Source: Cupriavidus lacunae | Lineage (GTDB): Bacteria; Pseudomonadota; Gammaproteobacteria; Burkholderiales; Burkholderiaceae | Length of the DNA stretch: 64,000 nucleotides | Direction of reading: 5' to 3' | Assembly: GCF_003353055.1 (NCBI RefSeq) | Contig: NZ_QKWJ01000032.1 | Location: 1 to 64,000, forward strand | Shown: positions 1 to 7,628 of the stretch, one piece after another | How positions within the stretch are numbered: position 1 is the first letter of the stretch | Layout of the letters: the number at the start of each line of letters is the position of its first letter | Made by a program: the position numbers and the translations under genes | The notes under the pieces: generated by a model | The model's input: the letters and a program-made list of their open reading frames with translations, nothing else | The model's database searches: none | What the model was told of the DNA's origin: nothing

Positions 1-162
1 CCGTAATGACCGACGAGCCTGGCCAGCACGAGGGCTGCCTCAGGCGTGATGGTCGGCCGGGTCTGGGTAGTGAGTTGCACGAAGTGAGCAATGGGGTAAA
101 GGTGACCGCAATTATGCCTATGATGCAAGTGCGCGCAAGTTTTTACGACTGCGTGAGCCGTA

Positions 163-714
163 TCACCTTGACGAGAACACGGTGAGGATCTCAACGAGGT
201 CTTCCGTGAGTTGTTGCTCTTTCGGGATATCTTCGTCCGCATTCAGAATCACGACCTCGACGCCGTGTATCGCGCAGATGCGGAACAGCAACTCCGAGCC
301 AAAGCGCAGCAGACGTTCCTTGGTCACCAGCACGAGGCGCCGTACACGGTGATGAAGGATCTCGGTCAGCAGCTTCAGTAGACCTTTCTTCTTGTAGTTG
401 AGGCCTGAACCTAGATCGGTGATGACTTCGACGTCGTCCCATTTCTGGGCCTCGCAATGTCGCCGTAGCCGCATCGCCTGGCTTTGCAACTGTTCCTTCT
501 GGTCGTGCGAGGAGACGCGGGCGTAGGCAATCGTTTTGCCCGCCGCTGGCGTCGTCATGCCCATCACCTCACGCACCTTCATGGCGTCGTAACGACGGTG
601 CCCACCGACGGTACGGCACGCCGGCACCAACTTGCCTGCCTTGTGCCAACGGCGTAACGTAATCACTGCCACACCCAGCATCTGCGCCAACTCACCGATC
701 GAAAACAACTGCAC
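163..714 (-). CDS. tnpA: IS607-family serine recombinase (TnpA), C-terminally cut by a stop codon
   Basis: 183 residues. The N-terminal 50 residues form a MerR-like winged helix (SIGELAQMLGVAVITLRRW, then GGHRRY). A serine-resolvase domain follows, with the YARVSS motif around residues 64-69 supplying the nucleophilic serine. This architecture is typical of the IS607 TnpA transposase, which makes serine-linked strand breaks. The frame ends in TGA at 163-165, directly after VFSSR. Reading past it in the same frame gives YGSRSRKN, which is how this family normally ends, so the TGA looks like a point mutation removing the last residues. No TnpB partner is recognisable in the 162 bases left to the window edge. 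The element is probably a decayed or solo IS607 copy. Confidence 0.85.
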   Translation of the reverse strand: MQLFSIGELAQMLGVAVITLRRWHKAGKLVPACRTVGGHRRYDAMKVREVMGMTTPAAGKTIAYARVSSHDQKEQLQSQAMRLRRHCEAQKWDDVEVITDLGSGLNYKKKGLLKLLTEILHHRVRRLVLVTKERLLRFGSELLFRICAIHGVEVVILNADEDIPKEQQLTEDLVEILTVFSSR

Positions 715-815
715 CTGACTCCGTTACGCCGCGTTGCGGGTGAAAATGAGTAGATTTGATCGTAGAATCTGGCTACAGTTTAAAAGCCTTGCGCCGAGCC
801 ATCTACGCACAGGCG

Positions 816-1352
816 TCACATTTCGACGCATTGCCATGCAGGCGCCGCGATGGTCCTCAACCAGCTCATCAGCATGCCCCCGGCAAGGCGCAGGCCCTTG
901 AGCGGATGGATGAGACAATGCCGAACCTGTGTGCTGTGGCTTTCCCCATAGAGGCACCACGTGCAGAAGTGCTCGCAGTTGTTGGTCAGCAGGCGGTACC
1001 GGTCTTCTCCCAGTCGGGAGCGGGCACGTTGAACGGACACTGTCGCGGTGTAGCGTGCCGCAGTCGTTGAGAGCATCGTGATGTCATGGCCGTCGGCAAA
1101 CGCGGCGAGCGGCAGCTCTTCCACCGGGCCGCGTTGCTGACGGTGACAATAGCCCGCGTAGTGCACCACCATGCCGTGACCAACGTAGAGACCGTGGTGC
1201 GCGTAGCCGTGGCGCGGCGCGATGAGGTGAGCGCCGAGAGGCGGTTCTATATCGGAGGCCAGCGGCGACGCGCCTGCCGTCGCCTCGAAGGCTGCTCCGG
1301 TCATCACCTTCCTCGTTTCGCTGCTGGACACCATCACCGTCCCCCCGTGCAT
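816..1352 (-). CDS. LRAT/NC-domain protein (NlpC/P60-like fold)
   Basis: About 178 residues. The motif HHGLYVG followed by VVHYAG (early half) and NCEHFCTWC (later half) supply the His and Cys of the lecithin-retinol-acyltransferase-like NC domain, a circularly permuted papain-like fold. Bacterial members are small soluble proteins of unknown substrate, proposed to act as acyltransferases or thiol hydrolases. The first ATG is at 1352; an internal ATG (MVSSSETRK) six codons later is an equally good start. The gene stands alone between the IS607 gene and the phenol operon, and nothing nearby suggests its role. The domain call is firm; the function is unknown. Confidence 0.7.
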   Translation of the reverse strand: MHGGTVMVSSSETRKVMTGAAFEATAGASPLASDIEPPLGAHLIAPRHGYAHHGLYVGHGMVVHYAGYCHRQQRGPVEELPLAAFADGHDITMLSTTAARYTATVSVQRARSRLGEDRYRLLTNNCEHFCTWCLYGESHSTQVRHCLIHPLKGLRLAGGMLMSWLRTIAAPAWQCVEM

Positions 1353-1500
1353 GTCCTTTCATTGCATCGGGCATGCCCGAGACAGTATTTGCAGGTGCCG
1401 GGTGGCTCGTGAACTACGCCAAGGTGCGTGATGTGGAGGGCCTGGGACAATTTCGGCCCGACGCACCCGGCGATCGACCGACCGGCCCGCACCTGCCTTT

Positions 1501-1546
1501 ATCAAATGATCAAGTTCGACCCCGCCGTTCGATCAGATGATCAAAT
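1501..1546. promoter_or_regulatory. DmpR/XylR-like activator sites downstream of catA
   Basis: Two AT-rich elements lie about 30 bp apart in GC-rich surroundings: ATCAAATGATCAAG (1501-1514) and GATCAGATGATCAAAT (1531-1546). Both contain the TGATCAA core found in the upstream activator region of the phenol operon (AAATGATCAAAT, 7471-7482). They lie beyond the 3' end of catA, about 150 bp upstream of the LRAT gene on the minus strand. I found no convincing -24/-12 promoter next to them. They may be a remnant of another DmpR-controlled promoter. Confidence 0.4.
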
Positions 1547-1598
1547 CACGGGCGCGCGCCAGGGCCACCCGCATGGCTGGCCCAGGCGCGCCTGCCTC

Positions 1599-2516
1599 TT
1601 ACGCCGTCACCGTCGCGCGTTGGCGCGCCACCTCTGCCTGCGGGGCGTCCACGTTGTCGGCATGCAGCGTGAAACTGAAGCGGATCAGCGAGAACGGCTT
1701 GTCCACGCCCAGCGCCCGCATGGCGCCCGCGTCCTCGACGCGCGTGACCGCCGGCACCAGCCCCTCACGCGTGGCGAAGGCAAAGTCGTCCCACAGGTAC
1801 GGGTCGCCGTCGATGTTGATCTGCGTGGTCAGCTTGCGATGTCCCGGCGCCGACACGAAGAAATGGATATGGGCCGGGCGCGTGCCGTGGCGGTCCAGCT
1901 TCTTGAGCAAGCGATCCGTGGCGCCGTTCGGCGGCACGCTGTAGCCCACCGGCACGATGCTGCGCAGGCGATACCGCCCTTCACTGTCGGTGACGATGGT
2001 GCGCCGCAGGTTGAACGCGCTCTGGGTCGGGTCAAAGTAGGAGTAGTTGCCCATTGAGTTCGCGTGCCAGACCTCCACCTTTGCATCGGCAAGCGGCTTG
2101 CCGATGCTGTCGAACACCTGCCCTTCCATCACCAGCACCTCGCCGTCGTCGCTGCCATCGTCCAGCCGGGCCTCGCCCTGCGCCACCGGCGCGCCAGCCA
2201 CGTACAGCGGCCCTTCGATGGTGCGCGGCGTGCCGCCCGCGATGCCCGCGCGCACCTCGGCCTCGTCCATGCGCAGGTCCAGGAAGTGGTCAAAGCCCAG
2301 ACCCGGGGCGATCAGTCCCAGCTCGCCGCTGCGGCCGGCTTCGGCCAAGTAGTTGAGCCCGGCCCAGAATTCCTCAGGCTGGATGTCGAGGTCCTCGATC
2401 ATGTAGAACAGGTCGCGCACCATCCGGTGCACGATGGCGGCAATGCGCGGGTTGGCGTCCCGGCCGGTGCTTTCCTCGATACGGTTCAGCACGGCGTCGA
2501 TGGCGATCTTGTCCAT
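1599..2516 (-). CDS. catA: catechol 1,2-dioxygenase
   Basis: 305 residues, the usual size for an intradiol dioxygenase. It opens catechol between the hydroxyls to cis,cis-muconate with Fe(III). The expected iron ligands are visible: Tyr158 (NYSYFD), Tyr192 (GYSVPP), and His216 and His218 (HIHFF). The N-terminal 100 residues are the helical dimerisation/lipid-binding domain. The start at 2516 is preceded by a strong AGGAGA site. It lies 46 bp after dmpP and is the last gene of the phenol operon, so the phenol-derived catechol is sent into the ortho (beta-ketoadipate) route. In the classical dmp plasmid operon the meta-cleavage genes follow instead. Confidence 0.95.
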   Translation of the reverse strand: MDKIAIDAVLNRIEESTGRDANPRIAAIVHRMVRDLFYMIEDLDIQPEEFWAGLNYLAEAGRSGELGLIAPGLGFDHFLDLRMDEAEVRAGIAGGTPRTIEGPLYVAGAPVAQGEARLDDGSDDGEVLVMEGQVFDSIGKPLADAKVEVWHANSMGNYSYFDPTQSAFNLRRTIVTDSEGRYRLRSIVPVGYSVPPNGATDRLLKKLDRHGTRPAHIHFFVSAPGHRKLTTQINIDGDPYLWDDFAFATREGLVPAVTRVEDAGAMRALGVDKPFSLIRFSFTLHADNVDAPQAEVARQRATVTA

Positions 2517-2562
2517 GGTTGTCTCCTAAGGCCTTGTGGGTGAAGTGGGGAATGAATGCGGT

Positions 2563-3621
2563 TCAGAGCGAGCGGAACAACGGGCTGCGGGTGGCCTGGC
2601 TCGCGTCGGCCGCCGACAGGAACTTCTCGGTGAAGATGTCCTTCTCGAACAGCCGGCCTTGCATCAGCGTGGCGATGCAGGCCTCGATCATCGGCGGCGG
2701 CCCACACAAGTAAGCGCGCCAGCAGCGGAAATCGTGGCTGAAGTGGCGGCCCGCCAGGTCGTGGACATAGCCACGCTCGCCTGCCCAGCCACTTTGCTCG
2801 GGCTCGCCGGACAGCACCGGCAGGTAGGTGAAGTTGTCGTGCTGCTGCGCCAATGCCTCGAAGGCGTCGCGGTAGTACAGCTCGCCGGCGTTGCGCGCGC
2901 CCTGGACCAGTACAATCTCGCGCGGATCGCCGGACGTGAGCAGGTCGAGGATCATCGAGCGCGGGCTCGACAGCCCCGACCCGCCCGCCATGAACACCAG
3001 TGGCCGCGGGTCGCTTTTGCGCACGAAGAACCGGCCCAGCGGGCCGGACAGCTGCAGGCGTTCGCCGACGCGCAGTTGCTCATGCACGAAGGTGGTGGCG
3101 CTGCCGCCCGGCACCAGGCGGATATTCAGCTCGATCTCCCCCGCGGCCGGTGCGCTGGCGATGGAAAACGCGCGCGGCGCGGCTTCCTGGCCGATCCACA
3201 CATTGACGTACTGGCCTGGCTGGAACCGCAGCGGCTCGCCTTCGATGCGCAGGAACACGCCCTTGATGGTCGGCGTCAGCGCGTCGATGCGTACAACCTC
3301 GGCCGTGAAATCCATCAGCGGCAGGCACTGAGCATCCGGATCGGGCTCGATGTCAGCTTCGATCACCATGTCGGACATCGGCCTGGCACAACAGGCAAGG
3401 CACTTAGCCTCCTCGCGCTCGAAGTCCATCAGCGCGAACGGCGATGCCTCGCCATGGTCGAGCTCACCTTCCAGCGTCTGGACCTTGCAGGTACCGCACA
3501 GGCCATGGCCGCAGGCATGCGGCAGCCACACGCCGGCGCGCAGGCACGCGTCGAGCACGGTCTGCCCCTCCTCGATGTCGATGGTCTGCCCGAGGGGCTC
3601 GATGGTCAATTGGTAGGTCAT
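2563..3621 (-). CDS. dmpP: phenol hydroxylase reductase component (P5)
   Basis: 352 residues. The N-terminal ~90 residues form a plant-type [2Fe-2S] ferredoxin (Cys37, Cys42, Cys45, Cys77). An FAD-binding barrel follows (RAFSIASAP region), then an NAD(P)H domain (MAGGSGLSSP). It passes electrons from NADH through FAD and the iron-sulfur cluster to the di-iron oxygenase DmpLNO. It lies between dmpO (33 bp upstream) and catA in the same minus-strand operon. Length and domain order match DmpP/PhlF/PoxF. Confidence 0.94.
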   Translation of the reverse strand: MTYQLTIEPLGQTIDIEEGQTVLDACLRAGVWLPHACGHGLCGTCKVQTLEGELDHGEASPFALMDFEREEAKCLACCARPMSDMVIEADIEPDPDAQCLPLMDFTAEVVRIDALTPTIKGVFLRIEGEPLRFQPGQYVNVWIGQEAAPRAFSIASAPAAGEIELNIRLVPGGSATTFVHEQLRVGERLQLSGPLGRFFVRKSDPRPLVFMAGGSGLSSPRSMILDLLTSGDPREIVLVQGARNAGELYYRDAFEALAQQHDNFTYLPVLSGEPEQSGWAGERGYVHDLAGRHFSHDFRCWRAYLCGPPPMIEACIATLMQGRLFEKDIFTEKFLSAADASQATRSPLFRSL

Positions 3622-3654
3622 GACAGCCTCCGTAATACCGTGGGCGCGACAGCG

Positions 3655-4017
3655 TCAGTTGCAGGAACCGGCAATGCCGGTCAGGCCGGGCGTACGCAGC
3701 CGCAGCAGCGACTTGTGCCCGAGCCCGTTAGCCGCCAGGCTCGCGTCCGCGTCCGGCGCGAATGGCTCGCCGCCGCGCAGCCACTGCACCTGCGTCCAGT
3801 CGATGGCAGCGCCTTCCGGGTGGGCTGCCAGCAGCGGCGCGATGACGTCGCTGACCATGACCCCGAACGGCATGTCAGGCGGCAGCGGCAGCGTGAACGG
3901 GCTGCAGAACAGCAGGTGCTGGTCCCAGCCGAAATACACGAGCTGGTTGCCGTGGAAGTTCTCGATGCGGTCGCGGGTCTCTCCCGCGTAGCCCGGCTTC
4001 AGTGCGATGACTGGCAT
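3655..4017 (-). CDS. dmpO: phenol hydroxylase small oxygenase subunit (P4)
   Basis: 120 residues starting MPVIALKPGY. It matches the DmpO/TomA4 gamma-type subunit of bacterial multicomponent monooxygenases, which completes the (LNO)2 hydroxylase. I chose the ATG at 4015-4017 because upstream in-frame sequence is read through from dmpN in another frame and the family starts here. It lies 19 bp after dmpN and 33 bp before dmpP. No catalytic residues are expected in this subunit. Confidence 0.92.
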   Translation of the reverse strand: MPVIALKPGYAGETRDRIENFHGNQLVYFGWDQHLLFCSPFTLPLPPDMPFGVMVSDVIAPLLAAHPEGAAIDWTQVQWLRGGEPFAPDADASLAANGLGHKSLLRLRTPGLTGIAGSCN

Positions 4018-4036
4018 GGTGGTCTCCGTGTCCGGT

Positions 4037-5629
4037 TCAGTCGTTTCCGTGGCCGCAGCACGGCGCGCCGCCGCCCTGCTCCGGTGCCTGCGCACCCTCG
4101 GCGCCTGTCCAGCGCTGCCAATTGGCGCGGTCCTGCGAATCGGCGTAGTCGCCTCGGTCCTCAGGGCGCAGGTGGTACCAGTCGAGCACCTCCGGCAACG
4201 TTGCGCCGCCGCAGTTTCCCTGGAAGATCTGGTGTACCGGCAGCCAGGCCTGCACATACTTCTCAGGCTCGCCAAGGAAGATGTCGCGGCAGCCGTCCGA
4301 GCAGAAGTGATAGTGGTCGCCGTCGTGCTCGGCCTCGCGGTAGCAGATCTGCGTCGGGTCGTCGGGCTCGGTGAAGGCCATCGGGATCTGGCACACCTGG
4401 CACAGCATCGGCAGGCCCGGATTGAACCAGCGTTGCCCCGCCTGCTGTTGCTGCTGCCAGTAGTCGAAGCGCGGGCGATAGTGCTTGTCGAAGCTGTCGG
4501 GATACTTCTCGGCCAGCCATGTCATTTCCGACGGCTCCGGCACCCAGGTGTGGATCGCCGCGGCGTGGTTGAAGTTGTAGAAGATCGACCAGGCAATGTG
4601 CGAGAGGTGATCCTTCTCCTTCGCGGCCTGCTCGTGGTACTTGGGCATGCGGATGCCGTAGCGGGCCAGGTCGGCGAACAGCGCGCCGCCGTTCTGCTCG
4701 AAGTAGATCTCCCATGCCTCCTTCCAGCTCATCACGCGCTTGGGCAGCATGTAGTCCATCATCATTGCCACCAGCGTCAGCAGGCGGTAGCCGCGCCAGA
4801 ACCATTTGTCGATCCACTTCTGGATGATTGGGCGGTTGGCCGGATCCTGCTCCAGCATGAACTTCACCACTTCCAGTCCCAGCGTCATGTGGCGTGATTC
4901 GTCCGACTGGGCCGAGAAGCCGAAGGTCACCGTTGCCATGTCCCCGTTGTAGGCCGCGCCCGACATGAACGGCATGAACAGCAGGTTCGTCAGCACATAC
5001 TCGAACGAGAACGAGATCGCCGTGATGAACTCGAACGGCCCTGCCGTCATGGCGTCTTCGAAGTAGGACTTGGGCACCGACAGGTACCACAGCCGGTCAT
5101 GCAGGTGGCGCCAATCGGCAAAGCCGTTGAAGTACTTGTTGTAGTGGCTGATGGTCTGGATCTGGGTCTGGCAGTGGCGCAGTTCGTCGATCGACTGCAT
5201 CTGGCAGGCCACGCGCGCCCCCACGCCGCGCAGGCTGCGGCCGGCCATGGCAAAGCCGCGATGCGCGGCATATTCCAGCGGCGACACGCCGGTCAGGAAC
5301 AGCTTGAGCGCATTGACATAGCGCGCGTCGGTGACGTTGAGCTGGCCATTGTTCTGCTGGAACGCGTCGATGATCGCGTACAGCTTGCGTTCCTTCTCGG
5401 ACTGGAATTTCCAGTACGCATCCATAGTCAGGCGGAACGGGTCTTCCCAGCCGTCCCAGTCATGGATGATGATGCCTTCGAACTTGTCGTGCGGAAACAC
5501 GGTGTCCATTGGCTGGTAGGTCGTCTCCCAGCCCAGGTCGCGCGTCAGCACGGCGTACTTTTCCTTGAGCGAGAGCTTGGGCCGGGCAGCCTGTCGTGCG
5601 GCTGCGGCAATAGCGGTGGCGGTGGTCAT
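4037..5629 (-). CDS. dmpN: phenol hydroxylase large oxygenase subunit (P3)
   Basis: 530 residues, the alpha subunit carrying the di-iron centre that inserts oxygen into phenol. Two ExxH motifs are present (E149-L-R-H152 and E244-S-R-H247). Glu119 and Glu210 lie 30 and 34 residues before them, the same spacing as the six carboxylate/histidine ligands of soluble methane monooxygenase. A C-terminal zinc-ribbon/YHS-like segment (CQVCQIP, CSDGC) is typical of phenol and toluene monooxygenase alpha subunits. It is the fourth gene of the operon, after dmpM. The subunit looks intact. Confidence 0.96.
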   Translation of the reverse strand: MTTATAIAAAARQAARPKLSLKEKYAVLTRDLGWETTYQPMDTVFPHDKFEGIIIHDWDGWEDPFRLTMDAYWKFQSEKERKLYAIIDAFQQNNGQLNVTDARYVNALKLFLTGVSPLEYAAHRGFAMAGRSLRGVGARVACQMQSIDELRHCQTQIQTISHYNKYFNGFADWRHLHDRLWYLSVPKSYFEDAMTAGPFEFITAISFSFEYVLTNLLFMPFMSGAAYNGDMATVTFGFSAQSDESRHMTLGLEVVKFMLEQDPANRPIIQKWIDKWFWRGYRLLTLVAMMMDYMLPKRVMSWKEAWEIYFEQNGGALFADLARYGIRMPKYHEQAAKEKDHLSHIAWSIFYNFNHAAAIHTWVPEPSEMTWLAEKYPDSFDKHYRPRFDYWQQQQQAGQRWFNPGLPMLCQVCQIPMAFTEPDDPTQICYREAEHDGDHYHFCSDGCRDIFLGEPEKYVQAWLPVHQIFQGNCGGATLPEVLDWYHLRPEDRGDYADSQDRANWQRWTGAEGAQAPEQGGGAPCCGHGND

Positions 5630-5665
5630 GTCCTTGTCTCCTGGTGTTCAGGCTTGGCTTGCGGC

Positions 5666-5938
5666 TCAGTGCCAGGCCAGCACGAACTGGTCTTCGGTTT
5701 CGTCGATGTTGCCGGCCAGCGAGATCAGGCCGAGCTGCAGCTCCTGCACGTCCCACGCGCGGCCCAGGCGCTCTTCCACGCTGGCGCGGTTGATCTCCAG
5801 GCGCCCGGGGGCGTCGATCTTGACCATGGCCGGATAGCGGTTGACGGTGGCATGTGGGTTGTCGGCCTCGATGGCGTCAATCACGGGACGCATATCTTCG
5901 TTGGCTTGCAGGGCGATGAATACGATCTGTGCGGTCAT
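5666..5938 (-). CDS. dmpM: phenol hydroxylase effector protein (P2)
   Basis: 90 residues starting MTAQIVFIAL. It is the cofactor-less effector (MmoB/DmpM family) that binds the hydroxylase and couples electron use to oxygenation. It starts 17 bp after dmpL ends and is followed 36 bp later by dmpN, the canonical dmp order. The start ATG (5936-5938) follows an AGGAG-like site. Length matches the family (about 90 residues). Confidence 0.93.
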   Translation of the reverse strand: MTAQIVFIALQANEDMRPVIDAIEADNPHATVNRYPAMVKIDAPGRLEINRASVEERLGRAWDVQELQLGLISLAGNIDETEDQFVLAWH

Positions 5939-5955
5939 GGCGGGCTCCTTGGTTG

Positions 5956-6987
5956 TCATGCAGCGGCAGCAACCGGCGCCACCGATGCCGTATCCGTGGC
6001 GCGGACCAGCCCAAGCCCGGCGAGGCGCTTTGCGAGCGCGGCCACCGCCTCGGCCAGCGCGACATCTGCGTCCTCGGCGAACAGGCGACGCGCCAGCGGG
6101 GCCAGCGCATGCTGGAAGCGGTCGAGCCATGCAAAGGCAAAGCCGGCGATCACGCTGGCGTTCTCAGGCGATTCCTGCGCCGCGGTCTTGACCGTTGCCT
6201 CGACCCAGCGCGCGGCTTCCGCGTACCAGGCCGTCATGAAGTCGGTGACAAGCGAGAACGCCGGGCTTTCGGCGGACAACCGCGCATCCAGGCGCTGATA
6301 GATGAGCGGGTACACCAGCCCGTCCATCACCAGGTTCTGCGCGACGTGCAACTCGAACCAGTCGTCGCGCACCAGCAGGTCTTCCACCGCGTGGCGCAGC
6401 GGCTGCCAGGCCAGATCTTCCATCCATGCGGCCTTGGCTGCGTCGACGGCGTCCTTGTCTCCGGCCAGCAGGCCGATGCGGGTCAGGTACTGCGCAATAC
6501 CGAGTCGGTCCATGGTCTGAAACATGGCCGCTTCGGTGATGGCGGAGCCGTAGCCATAGGCGGTGATGGCGGCGTTGTTCATGTTGGCCGCCCACTCCAC
6601 ATGGCGCAGCGGCACCACGCCAAGCGTCAGCAGTTCGCGCAGCGGCACGGGCAGCGACGCCAGCAGGCCACGCTTATCCACGAACTCCAGGTTCTTCTCC
6701 ATGGCTTCCTGCTGGCGGGCGCGGGCGTTGACGTAGCTGCCGTAGTAGAACTGCCGCGGATCCTTCAGCGCGTACCAGTCCTGCATGACCACCTGCGTGC
6801 GGCCCGCGTCGTAGAGCTCGTACTGCGGCTGCCACAGCGGGCGATAGTGGAAACTGGTTTCCGGCTGAAGGTCGTACATCGCCTCCTGGTAGCGCGTGGC
6901 GGGCTTGTCGGCGCCAAGGCGCCTGGCGAGGTTGGCAAAGGTCTGCCGGATGGGGCTGACGCTGTCCGTGCGGATATCGATTTGCAT
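5956..6987 (-). CDS. dmpL: phenol hydroxylase beta subunit (P1)
   Basis: 343 residues from MQIDIRTDSV. It is the beta subunit of the hydroxylase, a ferritin-like helical protein that has lost the iron ligands and plays a structural role. An earlier in-frame ATG exists 23 codons upstream, but that extension is Arg/Pro rich and unlike the family. The ATG at 6985-6987 follows an AGGAG-type site. It lies 47 bp after dmpK and 17 bp before dmpM. Confidence 0.93.
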   Translation of the reverse strand: MQIDIRTDSVSPIRQTFANLARRLGADKPATRYQEAMYDLQPETSFHYRPLWQPQYELYDAGRTQVVMQDWYALKDPRQFYYGSYVNARARQQEAMEKNLEFVDKRGLLASLPVPLRELLTLGVVPLRHVEWAANMNNAAITAYGYGSAITEAAMFQTMDRLGIAQYLTRIGLLAGDKDAVDAAKAAWMEDLAWQPLRHAVEDLLVRDDWFELHVAQNLVMDGLVYPLIYQRLDARLSAESPAFSLVTDFMTAWYAEAARWVEATVKTAAQESPENASVIAGFAFAWLDRFQHALAPLARRLFAEDADVALAEAVAALAKRLAGLGLVRATDTASVAPVAAAA

Positions 6988-7034
6988 GGTGGGTTGCTCC
7001 TGTCTCCCTGGTGGTGTTCGGCTTGGCCGTCGCC

Positions 7035-7289
7035 TCAGGCAACGGTCTCGCTCCATTTATCGCGCTCTCGCTCCAGTGAGCGGCCCAGCAGGTGCGACAC
7101 CGTGATGGCGCACTGCGCCGCGCAGAACGCGGTGAACTGGTCGGGGCGCATGACCAGCTCCACATAGAGCGCCGGGTCGCCGAGCGAGAACTCGAACTCG
7201 ACCCACTGCGAGTCGCGCGCCGTTACCCGGACATAAGGCTGCACGTGTCGCGGGGCTGGCGCGGTGGAATGGACAATCGGCATGGTCAT
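7035..7289 (-). CDS. dmpK: phenol hydroxylase assembly protein (P0)
   Basis: 84 residues from MTMPIVHST. It matches DmpK/PhlA/TomA0, a small protein needed to assemble active iron-loaded hydroxylase but not for turnover. The longer open frame upstream runs across the promoter region and is not coding. The ATG at 7287-7289 follows AAGAGCGAG. It is the first gene of the operon, about 50 nt downstream of the predicted sigma-54 start site. Confidence 0.88.
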   Translation of the reverse strand: MTMPIVHSTAPAPRHVQPYVRVTARDSQWVEFEFSLGDPALYVELVMRPDQFTAFCAAQCAITVSHLLGRSLERERDKWSETVA

Positions 7290-7350
7290 GTCTCGCTCTT
7301 GCTGCGTTGCACACCGGGTGGTGCGCGCTGTTTTTGGTGAGGACAGATAT

Positions 7351-7366
7351 AGCGAACGCCGTGCCA
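7351..7366 (-). promoter_or_regulatory. sigma-54 (-24/-12) promoter of the phenol operon
   Basis: The minus strand reads TGGCACGGCGTTCGCT. This matches the TGGCACG-N4-TTGCW consensus of sigma-54 promoters with one mismatch (TCGC for TTGC). The predicted transcript starts about 12 nt further down, near 7339, leaving a roughly 50-nt leader before dmpK. Its distance to the activator sites at 7441-7483 (about 100-145 bp) fits the DmpR/XylR arrangement. Confidence 0.75.
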
Positions 7367-7440
7367 GCGGATGCGCAGCCATACGCCACAAGGGCTGGCA
7401 GGAATTCGGCGCAAGTTTTCGCCGGGCACTCGCTTGACGA

Positions 7441-7483
7441 TTTGATGAGGTGAAAAAGCCGGTTTTCACCAAATGATCAAATC
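7441..7483. promoter_or_regulatory. DmpR upstream activating sequence
   Basis: This holds a 22-bp inverted repeat, GGTGAAAA (7449-7456) and TTTTCACC (7463-7470) around AGCCGG, flanked by TTTGAT on the left and AAATGATCAAAT on the right. The arrangement matches the paired palindromes bound by DmpR/XylR-type activators. It lies 100-145 bp upstream of the predicted start of the dmpK transcript and about 150 bp before dmpR, so it may also influence the regulator gene. Confidence 0.65.
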
Positions 7484-7628
7484 CGGGGATATTGCGGTGC
7501 ACCATGACGTCTGCGATACCGCTCGGGCGCTTGCGCGGCCTGCGAACCGGCGTGTAGGCTACGGAGAAAACGAGGCAGGACGCTCCCCTCCGGATCGATT
7601 CGTGCCTGCAGGCATTCTGGAGATGGAG

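Noticed and set aside
2536-4374. 612-codon open frame opposite dmpP/dmpO/dmpN
   Set aside because: It runs antisense to three well-supported genes, has no domain and reflects the high GC third-position bias.
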